Shown: positions 12,672 to 23,510 of the stretch, piece by piece | How the letters are laid out: each line of letters opens with the position of its first letter | Numbering within the stretch: position 1 is the first letter of the stretch | NCBI GenBank assembly: GCA_030562215.1 | Contig: JAUPFL010000001.1 | Location: forward strand, 806,001 to 870,000 | Reading direction: 5' to 3' | Length of the DNA: 64,000 bases | From: Peribacillus frigoritolerans | GTDB lineage: Bacteria; Bacillota; Bacilli; Bacillales; DSM-1321 | Translations under genes and position numbers: made by a program | The notes under the pieces: model-generated | Databases searched by the model: none | What the model was told of the DNA's origin: nothing | What the model saw: the letters and a program-made list of their open reading frames with translations, nothing else

Positions 12672-13283
12672 TTAATCGGAACAGTTGAGGAAGGAATGAT
12701 ATGAATTCAAGCGGATCAAAAAAGAGAACAATAATTTCAATCCAAATGCACACAGGATGCTTCCGCCAAGAATCTCACTATACACGCCAAGCAAACCCTG
12801 CATTTTTCTACCCAGTAAAAGCCCCGCCCACGTTAATAGGGTGGCAGCAAACCCAAAACAAAGAACGGTTAAAATCGTTTTTGCACCGTAAATCCCCAGT
12901 GTTAACCCTACCGAGAAGCTATCCAGGCTTACCCCTAACGCAAAAATGATTAAGCCTTTCCCGACAGGAGCCAGCATCTTATTTCCCATGGCACCAGCTC
13001 CATCCCTTTTTCCAGGGATAAACATCTGTATACCAAGAATGATCAACAATAGACCGCCGGCGTATGTAGCAAAGGTCCCGAACTTTTCTGAAATGAAACG
13101 GCCTGCCCCCATTCCAAGCAAGGGCATCCAAATATGAAAAACGCCTACTGTCAAACCTATAAAAAATATTTGCCTCAACCTTAGCTTAAACATTCCCATT
13201 CCAAGGCCTACTGAAAAGGCATCCATTCCCAACGCAAATGCCATTAGCAATAAGGTGATGATTTCCCCAGCAAATGTATTCAT
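12672..13283 (-). CDS. mntP: Manganese efflux pump MntP
   Basis: About 203 residues with six predicted membrane segments. It is a MntP/YebN exporter that protects against excess Mn2+. The two inverted half-motifs are [15 protein letters not shown] near the N-terminus and [17 protein letters not shown] near residue 115. The last 20 residues after FGLKLLF are unlike typical family ends, so a small frame error near 12725 is possible. It lies between ywlC and ywlE, as in B. subtilis (ywlD). Confidence 0.9.
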   Translation of the reverse strand: MNTFAGEIITLLLMAFALGMDAFSVGLGMGMFKLRLRQIFFIGLTVGVFHIWMPLLGMGAGRFISEKFGTFATYAGGLLLIILGIQMFIPGKRDGAGAMGNKMLAPVGKGLIIFALGVSLDSFSVGLTLGIYGAKTILTVLCFGFAATLLTWAGLLLGRKMQGLLGVYSEILGGSILCAFGLKLLFSFLIRLNSYHSFLNCSD

Positions 13284-13357
13284 TCCAATCCCCCTCGGAC
13301 GTGCCTACTACATGTTATGCATGTCCGAAAAGAAATAGAAGGATAAATCAGTCCTTA

Positions 13358-14407
13358 TTACGCATGTTCCTTGATGATTTGATGACCTGCAGCCTTTTCT
13401 AGCCGGTTCATGACCGCAGCGCCTATTCCATGGTCAGGAAACATTTCACTAAAAATGACATCGACCTCCAGCTCGTCAAACTGTCTTAAGGCATCATATA
13501 AGCCTGTCGCAACAGTATGTAAATCCGCTAATGAACCTGGGACAACCACATAATCCGCCTTAAAATCCTGTTGATGTTCATAAGCCGTTATGATGCCCAC
13601 CTTTAACCCGTCAGTCCTTTTTTCATCCACAAGCTTCTGAAGGAAAGCTTGATTACCCTTGACTAAAAATAGAGGGGCCTTCGGAGCATAGTGGGTATAT
13701 TTCATGCCCGGGGCTTTTGGCGCCGTTTCCTGATTCTTCAAAGCGACATCTTGCCTGACTTCCCCTATTACCGCTTCCAGCTGTTCCAGGGTCACCCCGC
13801 CGGGCCTTAAAATAACAGGGACTTCCACAGTGCAATCCAGTACTGTGGATTCCACGCCCACACCTGTATTCCCGCCATCGACTATACCTGCAATCCGGCC
13901 CCACAAGTCATCTTCAACATGTTTTGCTGAAGTGGGGCTTGGTTTCCCGGAAGTATTTGCACTTGGAGCCGCAATGGGCAAATCACTCGCACGAATAAGG
14001 CCAAGGGCAACCTGATGATCCGGCATCCTGACAGCCACCGTGTCCAATCCAGCTGTCACAAGGTTTGATAGCTGGCCCGGTTTTCGTTTCATGATCAGAG
14101 TCAATGGACCCGGCCAAAATTCTGCCATTAGCTTCCGGGCCTGTTCCGGAATCTCTTCTACAATATCAGACAACTGGTCATCGGAGGCTATATGTACGAT
14201 TAAAGGATTATCACTCGGACGCCCCTTTGCTTCAAACACTTTTTTGACCGCCTCGTCATTTTTGGCATTCGCGCCGAGTCCATAAACGGTCTCTGTAGGA
14301 AAAGCAACCACTTGATTAGCCTTTAATAATTCAGCTGATTGTGTAATCTGGGGATAACTTTGTAAATTATCCACATTTTTATCCACTGACCAAATTTTCG
14401 TTTTCAT
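13358..14407 (-). CDS. ywlC: Threonylcarbamoyl-AMP synthase (Sua5/YwlC)
   Basis: A 349-residue enzyme that makes threonylcarbamoyl-AMP from threonine, bicarbonate and ATP for the t6A37 modification of ANN-decoding tRNAs. The YrdC domain (about residues 20-205) has FPTETVYGLG, KGRPSDNPL and APSANTSGKPSPTSA. The Sua5 C-terminal domain (about 240-345) follows a linker with the conserved PGMKYTHYAPKAPL. Several starts are possible (14419, 14416, 14407); I prefer the ATG at 14407. Its upstream region carries a DnaA-box cluster. Confidence 0.93.
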   Translation of the reverse strand: MKTKIWSVDKNVDNLQSYPQITQSAELLKANQVVAFPTETVYGLGANAKNDEAVKKVFEAKGRPSDNPLIVHIASDDQLSDIVEEIPEQARKLMAEFWPGPLTLIMKRKPGQLSNLVTAGLDTVAVRMPDHQVALGLIRASDLPIAAPSANTSGKPSPTSAKHVEDDLWGRIAGIVDGGNTGVGVESTVLDCTVEVPVILRPGGVTLEQLEAVIGEVRQDVALKNQETAPKAPGMKYTHYAPKAPLFLVKGNQAFLQKLVDEKRTDGLKVGIITAYEHQQDFKADYVVVPGSLADLHTVATGLYDALRQFDELEVDVIFSEMFPDHGIGAAVMNRLEKAAGHQIIKEHA

Positions 14408-14543
14408 CTTGAACACCATCGCCTTTTAACATTTCTTATTTTATAAAATCGCTTTAATATGAACGGTATTTTCAATTTAACGTACTAATTCCACCTAAAA
14501 GATACTTTGAAAGTATAAAAGAAGTATACACATAATTCAAGTG

Positions 14544-14649
14544 TTATCCACAAATTGGGGATAACCACATCGAATCCGTGGATAAGTTTGTGGATATTAA
14601 TGATTAATGACAGACTTTTTTGATTTTTTGTTAATAACCCTGTGGATAT
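14544..14649. promoter_or_regulatory. DnaA-box cluster upstream of ywlC
   Basis: A perfect DnaA box TTATCCACA at 14544-14552 (plus strand) is followed by three near-matches on the other strand: CGTGGATAA 14577-14585, TGTGGATAT 14589-14597 and TGTGGATAT 14641-14649. All lie in the 270-base ywlC-spoIIR gap, which holds no gene. DnaA binding near ywlC is reported in B. subtilis, where such clusters outside oriC affect initiation and local transcription. The site appears conserved here. Confidence 0.7.
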
Positions 14650-14690
14650 GTTTTTAAAATTATCTGAATTTAAAGAAGCCTGCTCCCTTT

Positions 14691-15577
14691 TTAAAATAGA
14701 TCATTGAAGATTTCTGCAAACAATGACTTCACTTCCACCTCAGGCTCCTTTTCCCCTTCATATAATAGTTGACCTTGTTCATTGGATGCCGCAAGTTCAA
14801 CCTTGTTTTCTTCTACTTTCCCTTCAAGCACTTCCTCTGTCACTTGTTCCTTATCTTTTACTACTGCCACTTCTTCTTTTACCTCTGGCTGTACAACCTC
14901 TTCTTTTACCGTTTCTTCCGGCACTTCCTCTTTTACGCTCTCCTCCATTACCTCTTCTTCAACTACTCCCTCTGTAACAGGTTCACTTTCTTCATTCGTT
15001 GCAGCATAAGCCGTTCCTTCCGAAGTCAGGGACCCTTCACTTTCATCCTCGACAATCGGACTTTGGCTTACAGCCGTCCCATTTGAAAAATCCAAGAAAC
15101 ACAATGGGGGAATAACACACACCACCAATTTGCGCCTTCCCCTTCACCAAGTGTGATAATCACTGCTTCATAATCCCCTGCCGGATATAAATACTGCCCG
15201 TACAGTTTTGTCGGAAATTCAGCTTGTCCAAAATCCACTTTCACCGACTGCTCCAAACCCTGTTCCTTTATAACTGCCTCAGCCGTCGCCTGGATATCAG
15301 GCAGATGCGAGGTGATCACATCCCTCGCTTCATCCAATGAAGTAAGCTCCTCGACCCACTTTGTAATATCTTCATTTACCTCATCCCTAATCAGCCGTTT
15401 AACCGCTTGATCCTCTTCTGCATCACTATTGGCAAGTATCCGCAGCCGAATTGCCTCATCCGGGATCACCTTCGTATCTTCTGCACCAACCATCTCCACT
15501 TTAGGCATATATATACTTACGATCGTTCCTATAGTTAAGATTAATAGATAAATAATGGCTAAATGTTTAGTTTTCAT
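14691..15577 (-). CDS. spoIIR: Stage II sporulation protein R with acidic C-terminal extension (frameshifted)
   Basis: SpoIIR is made in the forespore, secreted into the intermembrane space, and triggers SpoIIGA to process pro-sigma-E in the mother cell. An N-terminal signal/membrane segment is followed by the family core (RLRILANSDAEEDQAVKRL, ANWWCVLFPPLCFLDF). The frame breaks near 15108, where five G on the plus strand replace six; repair gives WWCVLFPPLCFLDFSNG. The product of about 295 residues is roughly 70 longer than the B. subtilis protein: the C-terminus is a Glu/Val-rich tail with repeats such as VKEEVPEETVKEEV. The start at 15577 follows GAGGGGGCGAAGG. Confidence 0.88.
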
Positions 15578-15697
15578 CGCCTTCGCCCCCTCACATGAAT
15601 TAGTCTCACCATTTTCCAGCTATCTTAAACTAGTAAAAACAAAAAAAGTTGATAGCCGGAAATATAGATTCCAAAAGATTATGAGGGTGGTGATCCT

Positions 15698-15726
15698 AAA
15701 AAAACCGTCTCACATAAGGGAGACGG
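15698..15726 (-). terminator. Terminator of the prfA-prmC operon
   Basis: CCGTCTC / GAGACGG stem with an 8-base loop, followed on the minus strand by seven T residues. It starts immediately after prmC. Confidence 0.88.
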
Positions 15727-15727
15727 A

Positions 15728-16602
15728 TCATTTTAATTCAGCAAAGACCATTCGATCTTTTTCATTAATGTCATTTATAATGGATACTTCTGCGGCAGGA
15801 AAGGTACGCTTCAATAAATCGGCAACCGCTTCACCCTGTCCAGCACCCACTTCAAAACCGATCAGCCCAGGCACTTTCATGATCAGAGGTAACTGCTCCA
15901 TAAAACGGCGGTAAAAATCCAGCCCATCGATACCGGCAAATAATGCACGATGTGGTTCATGACCAGTCACGACTACTGACATGGATTTATGATCATCTTC
16001 TGGTATATATGGCGGATTCGATAAAAGGATGTCCACCTTTTCGTTTATGTTCATGAAAGGCAAAAGCAAATCACCTTGCATGAACTCCACTTCGGCACCA
16101 AGTGATTCGGCATTTTTCCTCGCCACCTCAAGCGATGGTTCCGCTATGTCCGTGGCCGTCACCATCAGATTTGATTTTTCAAGTTTCATCGTTATGGCGA
16201 TTGCGCCGCTGCCGGTCCCAATATCAGCTAACCGGAGCTTCTGTCCCTCCATAAAAATGGCCGGGAGTTTACGTAATGTATAATAAATCAATTCTTCTGT
16301 TTCCGGTCTTGGTATGAGCACTTCTTCATTCACAAAAAGGTCCGTCCATAAAACTCTTCACTGCCGATTATATATTGGATGGGCGTTCCCTCGGCATGCA
16401 GCTCAATAGCGTCCTTAAATTGCCTAAAATCCGCTTCACTAAGCTCCTCATGAAGGTTGGCCAGCATTTCGGAGCGAGTTTGTTTTAAAAAGTGCCGTAA
16501 GAGGATTTCCCCAGCATTGGCATCACGATCATTTTCCTTTAAAAAGGAAGAAGCCCATTTAAGGGCTTCAAACACTTTTACGGCAGAATTACTCATCTGC
16601 AT
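15728..16602 (-). CDS. prmC: Release factor glutamine methyltransferase (frameshifted)
   Basis: PrmC methylates the Gln of the GGQ motif in release factors RF1 and RF2 using SAM. The N-terminal helical domain is followed by the Rossmann methyltransferase domain with [13 protein letters not shown] and the NPPY catalytic motif in [12 protein letters not shown]. The frame breaks near 16335: five T where six would give [20 protein letters not shown]. The start overlaps the end of prfA, so the two are translationally coupled. About 291 residues after repair. Confidence 0.92.
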
Positions 16603-17658
16603 TTTCCAGCCTTGAAGATTGGTCTTCCATGATTAATGCATCAACGACTTCATCCAGTTTACCTTCCATGATTTGATCCAGTTTTTGAATCGTTAAACCA
16701 ATACGGTGGTCAGTAACGCGGTTTTGCGGGAAGTTATAAGTGCGAATCCTTTCGGATCGATCGCCCGTACCAACGGCAAGCTTCCTATTTTGATCATATT
16801 CCGCCTGTACTTCGCGATGGATTTTATCGTACACCCTGGCACGCAAAACCTTCATTGCTTTTTCTTTGTTCTTGATTTGTGATTTTTCATCTTGACAGGA
16901 TACAACCGTATTAGTCGGAATATGAGTCAAGCGCACCGCTGACATTGTCGTATTGACACTTTGCCCTCCAGGACCGCTTGATGCAAAGGTGTCGACACGA
17001 ATATCCTTATCATGGATTTCAACTTCCACTTCCTCAGCTTCGGGTAAAACGGCAACCGTGGCTGTAGATGTATGAATCCGACCGCCTGATTCAGTTTCAG
17101 GTACTCGTTGAACGCGATGCGCCCCATTTTCGAACTTCAATTTTGAATAAGCGCCATTACCATTGATCATGAATATGATTTCCTTGTAGCCGCCAAGCCC
17201 TGTAGGACTTGCTTCAATGACTTCAGTCCGCCAGCCCTGCACCTCGGCAAAACGGCTATACATCCGGTATAGACTGCCTGCAAATAAGGCCGCCTCATCT
17301 CCGCCAGCCGCTCCGCGGATCTCCATGATTACGTTTTTATCATCGTTAGGATCTTTAGGAATAAGCAATATTTTCAGTTTACCCTCAAGTCCTTGTATGG
17401 TCTCATCAAGTTCATTGATCTCTTCTTTTACCATTTCACGCATATCCGCATCAAGTTTCTCCTCCAGCATAGCCTTCGCTTCCTGGAGTTGCTCACGAAC
17501 CGCTTTATATTCTTTATAAGTCGATGCGGTCTCTTGAATGCTGGATTGCTCCTTAGAATATTCCTAAGCTTCTTAGAGTCATTAATGATCTCCGGGTCAC
17601 TTAATAGTTCATTCAATCTTTCATATCTATCTTCTACTGCTTGCAATCGATCAAACAA
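16589..17658 (-). CDS. prfA: Peptide chain release factor 1 (frameshifted)
   Basis: RF1 ends translation at UAA and UAG. The GGQ peptidyl-hydrolysis motif is in [12 protein letters not shown]; the stop-codon-reading PxT tripeptide is PET in [17 protein letters not shown]. The start is the TTG at 17658 ([15 protein letters not shown]), five bases after GAGGTGA. Near 17565 one A is missing from an AAA run; repair joins DSKKLRKY to [10 protein letters not shown] and gives the normal length of about 357 residues. RF1 is expected to be essential, so this is very probably a sequence error. Confidence 0.93.
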
Positions 17659-17822
17659 ATTATTCACCTCATAAATTTTCCAAAACATCTGAAACGAATT
17701 GGAAGTAATCCATCTTTTATTACTATAAAAAAGTAGCTCAGTGCCCCAGCTCAGTTCACTTCTAGGTTAATTATAGTATAGGTGAATAATCAACGTCAAA
17801 GAGATTCAAAAATGTCGTGTCG

Positions 17823-18278
17823 TTACTTGGTTAATTTGACATCTACATTATATTGAGGCACAACCCTGTTTATCATGCCTTGTATTCGCTGCATTTCCTT
17901 ATTTCTTTCTTTTTCCGTCTTGATTTTGCCTTCATCATGGACCGTAACATGTATGGTATTTCCATTAAACCAAACGGAGCCCGCCTCATAATTAGTTTCC
18001 GATTCAATCACTCCGCGGATTTCATCAATTTGCTGCCCCATGGATGGGGAATTATTGGATGTATGATGCGGTGTGTTAAGGACCTGATCTGATGGGCGTT
18101 CCGCTTCATTATCCCAATCATTATTGGATACTTGATTTAAACCATTGCCAACAAAATCCCTGCCATCCCGGGATTGATCGCCATATTCCGAATCATTATT
18201 TATCGCATTGTCATTTTGACCGCATGCCGTTAGTGCAGCAAGCAGAAAGGCCGTCATAATAAGCAGTTTTGATTTCAT
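17823..18278 (-). CDS. Putative lipoprotein, YhcN/YlaJ-like
   Basis: A 151-residue secreted lipoprotein: signal peptide MKSKLLIMTAFLLAALTAC with lipobox LTAC, then an Asn/Asp-rich linker (residues 20-70). A small alpha/beta domain (about 75-150) ends in INRVVPQYNVDVKLTK. The domain resembles the YhcN/YlaJ family of sporulation lipoproteins, though similarity is only by eye. The start is the ATG at 18278 after GGAGGG. It is a single gene between prfA and tdk. Confidence 0.7.
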   Translation of the reverse strand: MKSKLLIMTAFLLAALTACGQNDNAINNDSEYGDQSRDGRDFVGNGLNQVSNNDWDNEAERPSDQVLNTPHHTSNNSPSMGQQIDEIRGVIESETNYEAGSVWFNGNTIHVTVHDEGKIKTEKERNKEMQRIQGMINRVVPQYNVDVKLTK

Positions 18279-18422
18279 ATTTTTTCCCTCCATTTTGACT
18301 GGTTAAGAAGAACATTTCCTCGTTAGCCTACCCAAAATGGGGCAATATTTATCTTTTATTTCCCTTCCATGTATTGGTCATGCCACCTGAATGACTGCGA
18401 CAGTTTGTCCACTTTTCCGCAT

Positions 18423-18462
18423 AAAAAAAGCACCCTGCGATCTCATTGGATCATAGGGCACC
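18423..18462 (-). terminator. Terminator of tdk
   Basis: GGTGCCCT and AGGGTGC arms, with an inner GATC/GATC pair, form a long hairpin. On the minus strand it is followed by TTTTTTT, just after the tdk stop. Confidence 0.8.
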
Positions 18463-18467
18463 ATCAT

Positions 18468-19073
18468 TCAAATATGTTCTTTAATACCAACAGCCTGCTT
18501 ACCCGGAACTTCGTGATGATGGCGGCAGCGGGGCTCGTATGATTCCGATGCACCCACAAGGATGATCGGCTCATCATAGGAGGCCGGCTCCCCATCTATC
18601 AAGCGCTGAGTCCTGCTCGCAGGTGACCCGCACACTTCACACACTGCCTGCAGCTTAGTCACCGATTCTGCAAGCGATAATAGAACAGGCATAGGACCGA
18701 ATGGTTCACCTCTGAAATCTTGATCGAGTCCAGCCATAATCACTCGATAACCGCTGTCCGCAAGATGCTGGGCAACCCCGATAATTTCATGATCAAAAAA
18801 TTGCACTTCATCTATTGCAATGATATCCAGGGGCTTGTCCAAATACTTAAAAATATCCGTTGAATGGGCAATCGGCTTTGCCATCACAGAAGAGCCATTG
18901 TGTGATACGACAGCCTCTTCCGCATAGCGATTATCAATAGCTGGTTTAAATACAGCTATTTGCTCTTTAGCAAATTGAGCACGGCTGACTCGTTTAATCA
19001 ATTCTTCAGATTTACCTGAAAACATGCTTCCGCAAATAAGCTCGATCCAGCCTGTTTGTTTCATTACATACAT
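18468..19073 (-). CDS. tdk: Thymidine kinase
   Basis: A 201-residue type II thymidine kinase (salvage of thymidine to dTMP). P-loop [11 protein letters not shown] (residues 15-25), DEVQFF switch, lasso/active-site segment [12 protein letters not shown], and the zinc-binding cysteines CEVCG and CRHHH. The N-terminus [15 protein letters not shown] matches B. subtilis Tdk. The gene is intact and follows rpmE. Confidence 0.96.
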   Translation of the reverse strand: MYVMKQTGWIELICGSMFSGKSEELIKRVSRAQFAKEQIAVFKPAIDNRYAEEAVVSHNGSSVMAKPIAHSTDIFKYLDKPLDIIAIDEVQFFDHEIIGVAQHLADSGYRVIMAGLDQDFRGEPFGPMPVLLSLAESVTKLQAVCEVCGSPASRTQRLIDGEPASYDEPIILVGASESYEPRCRHHHEVPGKQAVGIKEHI

Positions 19074-19164
19074 GGAAACAGCTACTCCCTTCCACCTGTC
19101 GATCCATTGGCCATAATTGAAGTCGACCTGGCTTTGTATAAATTCTTACTTGTTTATGGAAAAG

Positions 19165-19200
19165 AAAAAACAGGCAAGAAAAATACTTGCCTGTTTTTTA
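19165..19200 (-). terminator. Bidirectional-type terminator after rpmE
   Basis: CAGGCAAG (19171-19178) and CTTGCCTG (19186-19193) form a perfect stem flanked by A6 and T6. It is directly downstream of rpmE. Confidence 0.88.
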
Positions 19201-19212
19201 AAAAAGTCCGGC

Positions 19213-19413
19213 TTATTTAATACCGTATTTTTTGTTGAAACGATCAACACGTCCGCCAGCTTCAGCGAATTTTTGACGACCAGTATAGAATGGATGGCAC
19301 TCTGAACAAGTCTCAACTTTGATCTCTTCTTTAACTGAACCAGTTTCAAAAGTGTTTCCGCAAGAGCAAATTACTTTTGAAAGCTTATAATTTGGATGAA
19401 TTCCAGTTTTCAT
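19213..19413 (-). CDS. rpmE: 50S ribosomal protein L31, zinc-binding form
   Basis: A 66-residue L31 of the C+ type: the zinc cysteines are in VICSCGNTF and [12 protein letters not shown]. In B. subtilis this form is used when zinc is plentiful and is replaced by YtiA under zinc starvation. The ATG at 19413 follows AAGGAGCTGAAAAGA; the frame stays open 34 codons upstream but without a ribosome site. Confidence 0.96.
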   Translation of the reverse strand: MKTGIHPNYKLSKVICSCGNTFETGSVKEEIKVETCSECHPFYTGRQKFAEAGGRVDRFNKKYGIK

Positions 19414-19562
19414 TCTTTTCAGCTCCTTATGCCCTGAATCATTCGAAACAGAGTTATATACTTCAAGTTGAGGGAAAAACACCCTCACATTTATTGTAAA
19501 AACACATGAACTCATTATAACAACTTAAGACTAGTTGTGCAACTGTTTGTTTCTTACAGGGT

Positions 19563-20852
19563 TTAAGAACGTTTTACGCTCGCTGGCCCCTTTTTCATTT
19601 CTGACATCTCTTCATCCAGCTTACTGAAAAATTCTTCATTACCTTTTGTCTGTTTTAGACGGCGAAGGAATTTCTCCGAGAAATCAGGAGAATCTGACAT
19701 CGTTTTCCTGATGGCCCATAGTTTATCCAGGCGATCTTTCGGAATTAGCAATTCTTCTTTACGAGTCCCTGAGCGACGAATATCGATTGCCGGGAAGATG
19801 CGTCTTTCGGCAAGGGCACGATCTAAATGCAGCTCCATATTGCCCGTACCTTTAAATTCTTCATAAATGACATCGTCCATTCTTGAACCCGTATCTACCA
19901 ATGCTGTAGCAAGAATCGTCAGGCTGCCGCCTTCCTCGATATTCCTCGCCGCACCGAAAAAGCGTTTTGGACGATGGAATGCAGCAGGGTCAATACCCCC
20001 TGATAGTGTACGCCCGCTCGGCGGAATGACAAGGTTGTAAGCACGGGCAAGGCGGGTGATGCTGTCCATTAAAATGATGACATCCCGTTTATGCTCCACA
20101 AGGCGCATGGCTCGTTCCAACACCAGCTCAGCCACCTTGATATGGTTTTCCGGCACTTCATCGAAAGTTGAGCTTACCACGTCTCCTGCGACGGAACGTT
20201 CAATGTCTGTCACTTCTTCCGGGCGTTCATCGATCAACAGCACAATCAATTCCGATTCGGGATGGTTTGTGGTTATCGCATTGGCAATTTCCTTGATGAG
20301 CATCGTTTTACCGGCTTTTGGAGGTGCAACAATCAGACCACGCTGCCCAAAACCGACCGGTGCCAGGACATCCATAATCCTGGTCGATAAGTTCTTCGGT
20401 GTCGTTTCCAGTTTAATTTGCCTGTTAGGATACAGCGGTGTTAAACCTGGAAAGTGGACACGCTCTTTAGCTGATTCCGGATTATCGCCATTGACTGCTT
20501 CAACATGCAGCAATCCATAATAGCGCTCGTTTTCTTTTGGAGGCCTTACCTTACCGGACACTTTATCTCCATTTCGCAAATCGAATCTGCGGATCTGAGA
20601 AGCAGAAATATAAATATCCTCCGAGCTTGGAGAATAATTAATTGGACGCAGGAAACCGAAGCCCTCTGAAGGGATGATCTCTAAAACGCCCTCCATGAAT
20701 AGGAGGCCATCCTGCTCAGCTTGTGCTTTCAGGATAGCGAAAATAAGTTCCTTTTTGGAAAGTTTGCTGTAATAGGAAACTTTATATTCGCGCGCGTGCT
20801 CATAGAGATCCTTAAGTTTCATGTTTTCTAAATTAGAAATAGTTAAATTCAT
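19563..20852 (-). CDS. rho: Transcription termination factor Rho
   Basis: A 429-residue RecA-type hexameric RNA helicase that ends transcription. N-terminal domain, cold-shock-like RNA-binding domain with GFGFLRP, Walker [10 protein letters not shown], Walker [17 protein letters not shown] loop around [13 protein letters not shown], and R loop. The gene is intact. A leader of about 200 bases, rich in pyrimidines, follows a promoter at 21067-21095 and may be an autoregulatory target. Confidence 0.97.
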   Translation of the reverse strand: MNLTISNLENMKLKDLYEHAREYKVSYYSKLSKKELIFAILKAQAEQDGLLFMEGVLEIIPSEGFGFLRPINYSPSSEDIYISASQIRRFDLRNGDKVSGKVRPPKENERYYGLLHVEAVNGDNPESAKERVHFPGLTPLYPNRQIKLETTPKNLSTRIMDVLAPVGFGQRGLIVAPPKAGKTMLIKEIANAITTNHPESELIVLLIDERPEEVTDIERSVAGDVVSSTFDEVPENHIKVAELVLERAMRLVEHKRDVIILMDSITRLARAYNLVIPPSGRTLSGGIDPAAFHRPKRFFGAARNIEEGGSLTILATALVDTGSRMDDVIYEEFKGTGNMELHLDRALAERRIFPAIDIRRSGTRKEELLIPKDRLDKLWAIRKTMSDSPDFSEKFLRRLKQTKGNEEFFSKLDEEMSEMKKGPASVKRS

Positions 20853-21066
20853 TATGACACCACACTTTTATTAATTAAACGTTTTCACCCATACTGAAAA
20901 AGAAATGGTTTGTTAGATGGAAGAAAAACCGCAATCCATGTACCCGACCAGAGTTTTCTTAGAAAGGATGATACATTTTACATGTAAAGAAGAAAATTAA
21001 TTGAAGGCTTCTTGAAGTTTGGAGTGAAAGGGCAGATTTTAAATTATTAATAGTAGACCAAGCTTT

Positions 21067-21095
21067 ATTTTACTTTTTTTATTTTAATTATTCAA
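21067..21095 (-). promoter_or_regulatory. Sigma-A-like promoter of rho
   Basis: TTGAAT (21090-21095), a 17-base spacer and TAAAAT (21067-21072) on the minus strand, about 215 bases before the rho ATG. The leader between (20853-21060) contains a C-rich, G-poor stretch near 20980-21040 and no ORF. Confidence 0.5.
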
Positions 21096-21109
21096 CTTAA
21101 ATTTTTTTA

Positions 21110-21141
21110 AAGAGAAAGCGAGCGATGAAACCGCTCGCTTT
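21110..21141 (-). terminator. Terminator of glpX
   Basis: AGCGAGCG (21117-21124) and CGCTCGCT (21132-21139) with a 7-base loop. On the minus strand TTTCTCTTT follows. It lies 30 bases after the glpX stop. Confidence 0.75.
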
Positions 21142-21168
21142 TAAAAGTGATTTTTCAAAAAAACGCTA

Positions 21169-22129
21169 TCAGTCGATCAAACCATTCGGTTTAATCTTAA
21201 GGCTGTGACGCCCATCAATGAATCGAACGGTACCAGATTTAGCACGCATGACTACGGATTGCGTTTCGCCGTAATGCCCTTTAAATTGTACACCGCGTAA
21301 AAGTTCTCCATCAGTCACACCTGTTGCAGCAAAAATTGCGTCATCTCCGCGAACAAGATCTTCCATTCTGAGTACTTTTCCTAATTCAAGGCCCATTTTT
21401 CCACAGCGTTCCACTTCTTCATCACTATGAGGAACGAGCTTACCTTGAATTTCCCCTCCAAGGCATTTCAAGGCAACGGCTGCAATGACTCCCTCTGGAG
21501 CTCCGCCAGATCCGAATAAGATGTCAACACCGGTAAGATCGAAGGCCGTATTTATGGCTCCAGCTACATCTCCATCGTTGATCAACTTGATACGGGCCCC
21601 TGCCTCACGAAGTTCATGAATGATCTTCGAATGACGGTCGCGGTTCAATATTGTTGCAACCACGTCTTGGATATCTTTATTTTTTGCCTTGGCTACCGCT
21701 TTCAGGTTGTCCAAGACAGAAGCATTGATATCAATCTGACCGACAGCCTCTGGTCCGACAGCTATTTTATCCATATACATATCCGGGGCATGAAGCAAGT
21801 TCCCTTATCGGCTATCGCCAATACAGCCAATGCATTCCAGCCGCCGGATGCAACGATGTTCGTTCCTTCTAAAGGATCAACCGCAACATCCACTAGTGGC
21901 CCAAGACCAGTACCAAGTTTTTCGCCAATATAAAGCATTGGCGCTTCATCCATTCCCCTTCACCGATTACAACCGTTCCTTGCATGGGAATAGTATTGAA
22001 AACATCCCGCATTGCAGTTGTTGCTGCATCATCCGCTTCGTCTTTCTTTCCTCTTCCCATCCAGCGAGCTGAATTTAGTGCCGCCGCCTCTGTTACGCGG
22101 ACAAGCTCCATCGATAAACTTCTTTCCAT
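21169..22129 (-). CDS. glpX: Fructose-1,6-bisphosphatase class II (two frame breaks)
   Basis: GlpX family enzyme of gluconeogenesis, FBP to F6P. Motifs include the Li+-sensitive phosphatase core VVIGEGEMDEAPML and VDPLEGTN, then the [11 protein letters not shown] segment. Breaks: near 21952 (AA instead of AAA before TGG, joining GEGE to MDEAPM) and near 21803 (AA instead of AAA, joining DKGN to [11 protein letters not shown]). The repaired length of about 320 residues equals the B. subtilis protein. It sits between murA and rho, as in B. subtilis. Confidence 0.92.
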
Positions 22130-22228
22130 TTCCGGTTCCCCCTCATGTACACTAGCATGATTTATTTATATATTAGTATAACACATTATATCATATATAG
22201 TAACACAATGAGGTAACAAGAAAAGGGA

Positions 22229-23510
22229 TCAGCTTTTAAGCTGCTCCACTTCTTCTTGCGTCATTTCTTCACGCCAAATCGTCGCTCCCAAACCTGAAAG
22301 TTTTTCAACAAGATGGCTATATCCGCGATCTATATGTTCAAGCCCGGTCACTTCTGTAATCCCTTCAGCCATTAAACCGGCAATTACCAGAGCTGCTCCG
22401 GCACGTAAATCACTTGCCTTCACTTTTGCCCCATGTAGTTGGACAGGACCATCGACGATGCCTGCTCTGCCCTCGACTTTGATCTTAGCATTCATGCGTC
22501 GCAGCTCATCAATATGCTTAAATCGTGCCCCATATATCGTATCGGTGACCATGCTAGTACCGCTTGCTTTTGTTAAAAGGGAAGTGAAAGGTTGCTGAAG
22601 ATCTGTTGGGAAACCAGGATAAACCAACGTCTTGATATCAACGGATTTATAATTTTCTCCCGGTGAGACAAATATCTGGTCATCACCCGCTTCAATATTA
22701 ATCCCCATTTCCCTCAATTTGGCAGTCAATGACTCCAAATGCTGGGGAATGACATTATCGATCAGAATCCCTTCACCGACAGCAGCGGCTAAAATCATGA
22801 AAGTACCGGCTTCAATCCGATCCGGTATGATCGTATGCTTGCAACCATGCAAACTTTCCACACCATCAATACGGATGATATCCGTTCCAGCACCCTTAAT
22901 TTTCGCTCCCATATTGGTCAACAATGTGGCGACATCGATGATTTCCGGTTCTTTCGCAGCGTTTTCAATCACAGTGCGGCCTTTGGCCAAAACGGCGGCA
23001 AGCATGATGTTGATCGTTGCCCCTACACTAACGACATCCAAATATATGCGTGCTCCCGGAGCTCGTCCGCCCTAAGGTAAATGGCTCCTTGTTCATTCGT
23101 CACTTGTGCGCCAAGTGCTTCGAACCCCTTAATATGCTGATCTATCGGACGGGGTCCTAAATGGCAGCCTCCAGGCAAGCCGATCACTGCCTTTTGAATT
23201 TACCAAGCATTGCCCCCATTAAATAATAAGAGGCACGTAACTTCTTGACCCTGCCATTCGGAAGAGGCATTGAAATCATCCTGCTGGGGTTGACTGTCAT
23301 TTGTCCTTCATCAAAGGATACCTCACCGCCAATTTCCTCCATTAACTCTTTCAGCATCTGTACATCCGAGATATCAGGCAGGCCTTCAATCGTTACTGGA
23401 GAGTCCGCTAAAATCGTTGCCGGAATAAGGGCAACCGCACTATTTTTTGCTCCGCTGACACGAATGCTTCCCTTTAGAGGATAGCCACCGGCAATTTTAA
23501 GTTTTTCCAT
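22229..23510 (-). CDS. murA: UDP-N-acetylglucosamine 1-carboxyvinyltransferase (two frame breaks)
   Basis: First committed step of peptidoglycan synthesis: transfer of enolpyruvate from PEP to UDP-GlcNAc. N-terminal [13 protein letters not shown] contains the conserved Lys-Asn. The catalytic Cys lies in [18 protein letters not shown]. The C-terminal half is complete ([26 protein letters not shown]). Breaks near 23190 (four A instead of five, joining GKFKK to AVIGLPGGC) and near 23058 (joining RADEL to PGARIYLDV). By neighbourhood it corresponds to B. subtilis murAB (murZ); a second paralogue probably exists elsewhere. Confidence 0.92.

Noticed and set aside
14723..15086. Overlapping plus-strand frames rich in Leu, Ser or Phe
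   Set aside because: Antisense of the Glu-rich tail of SpoIIR; low complexity explains the open frames.
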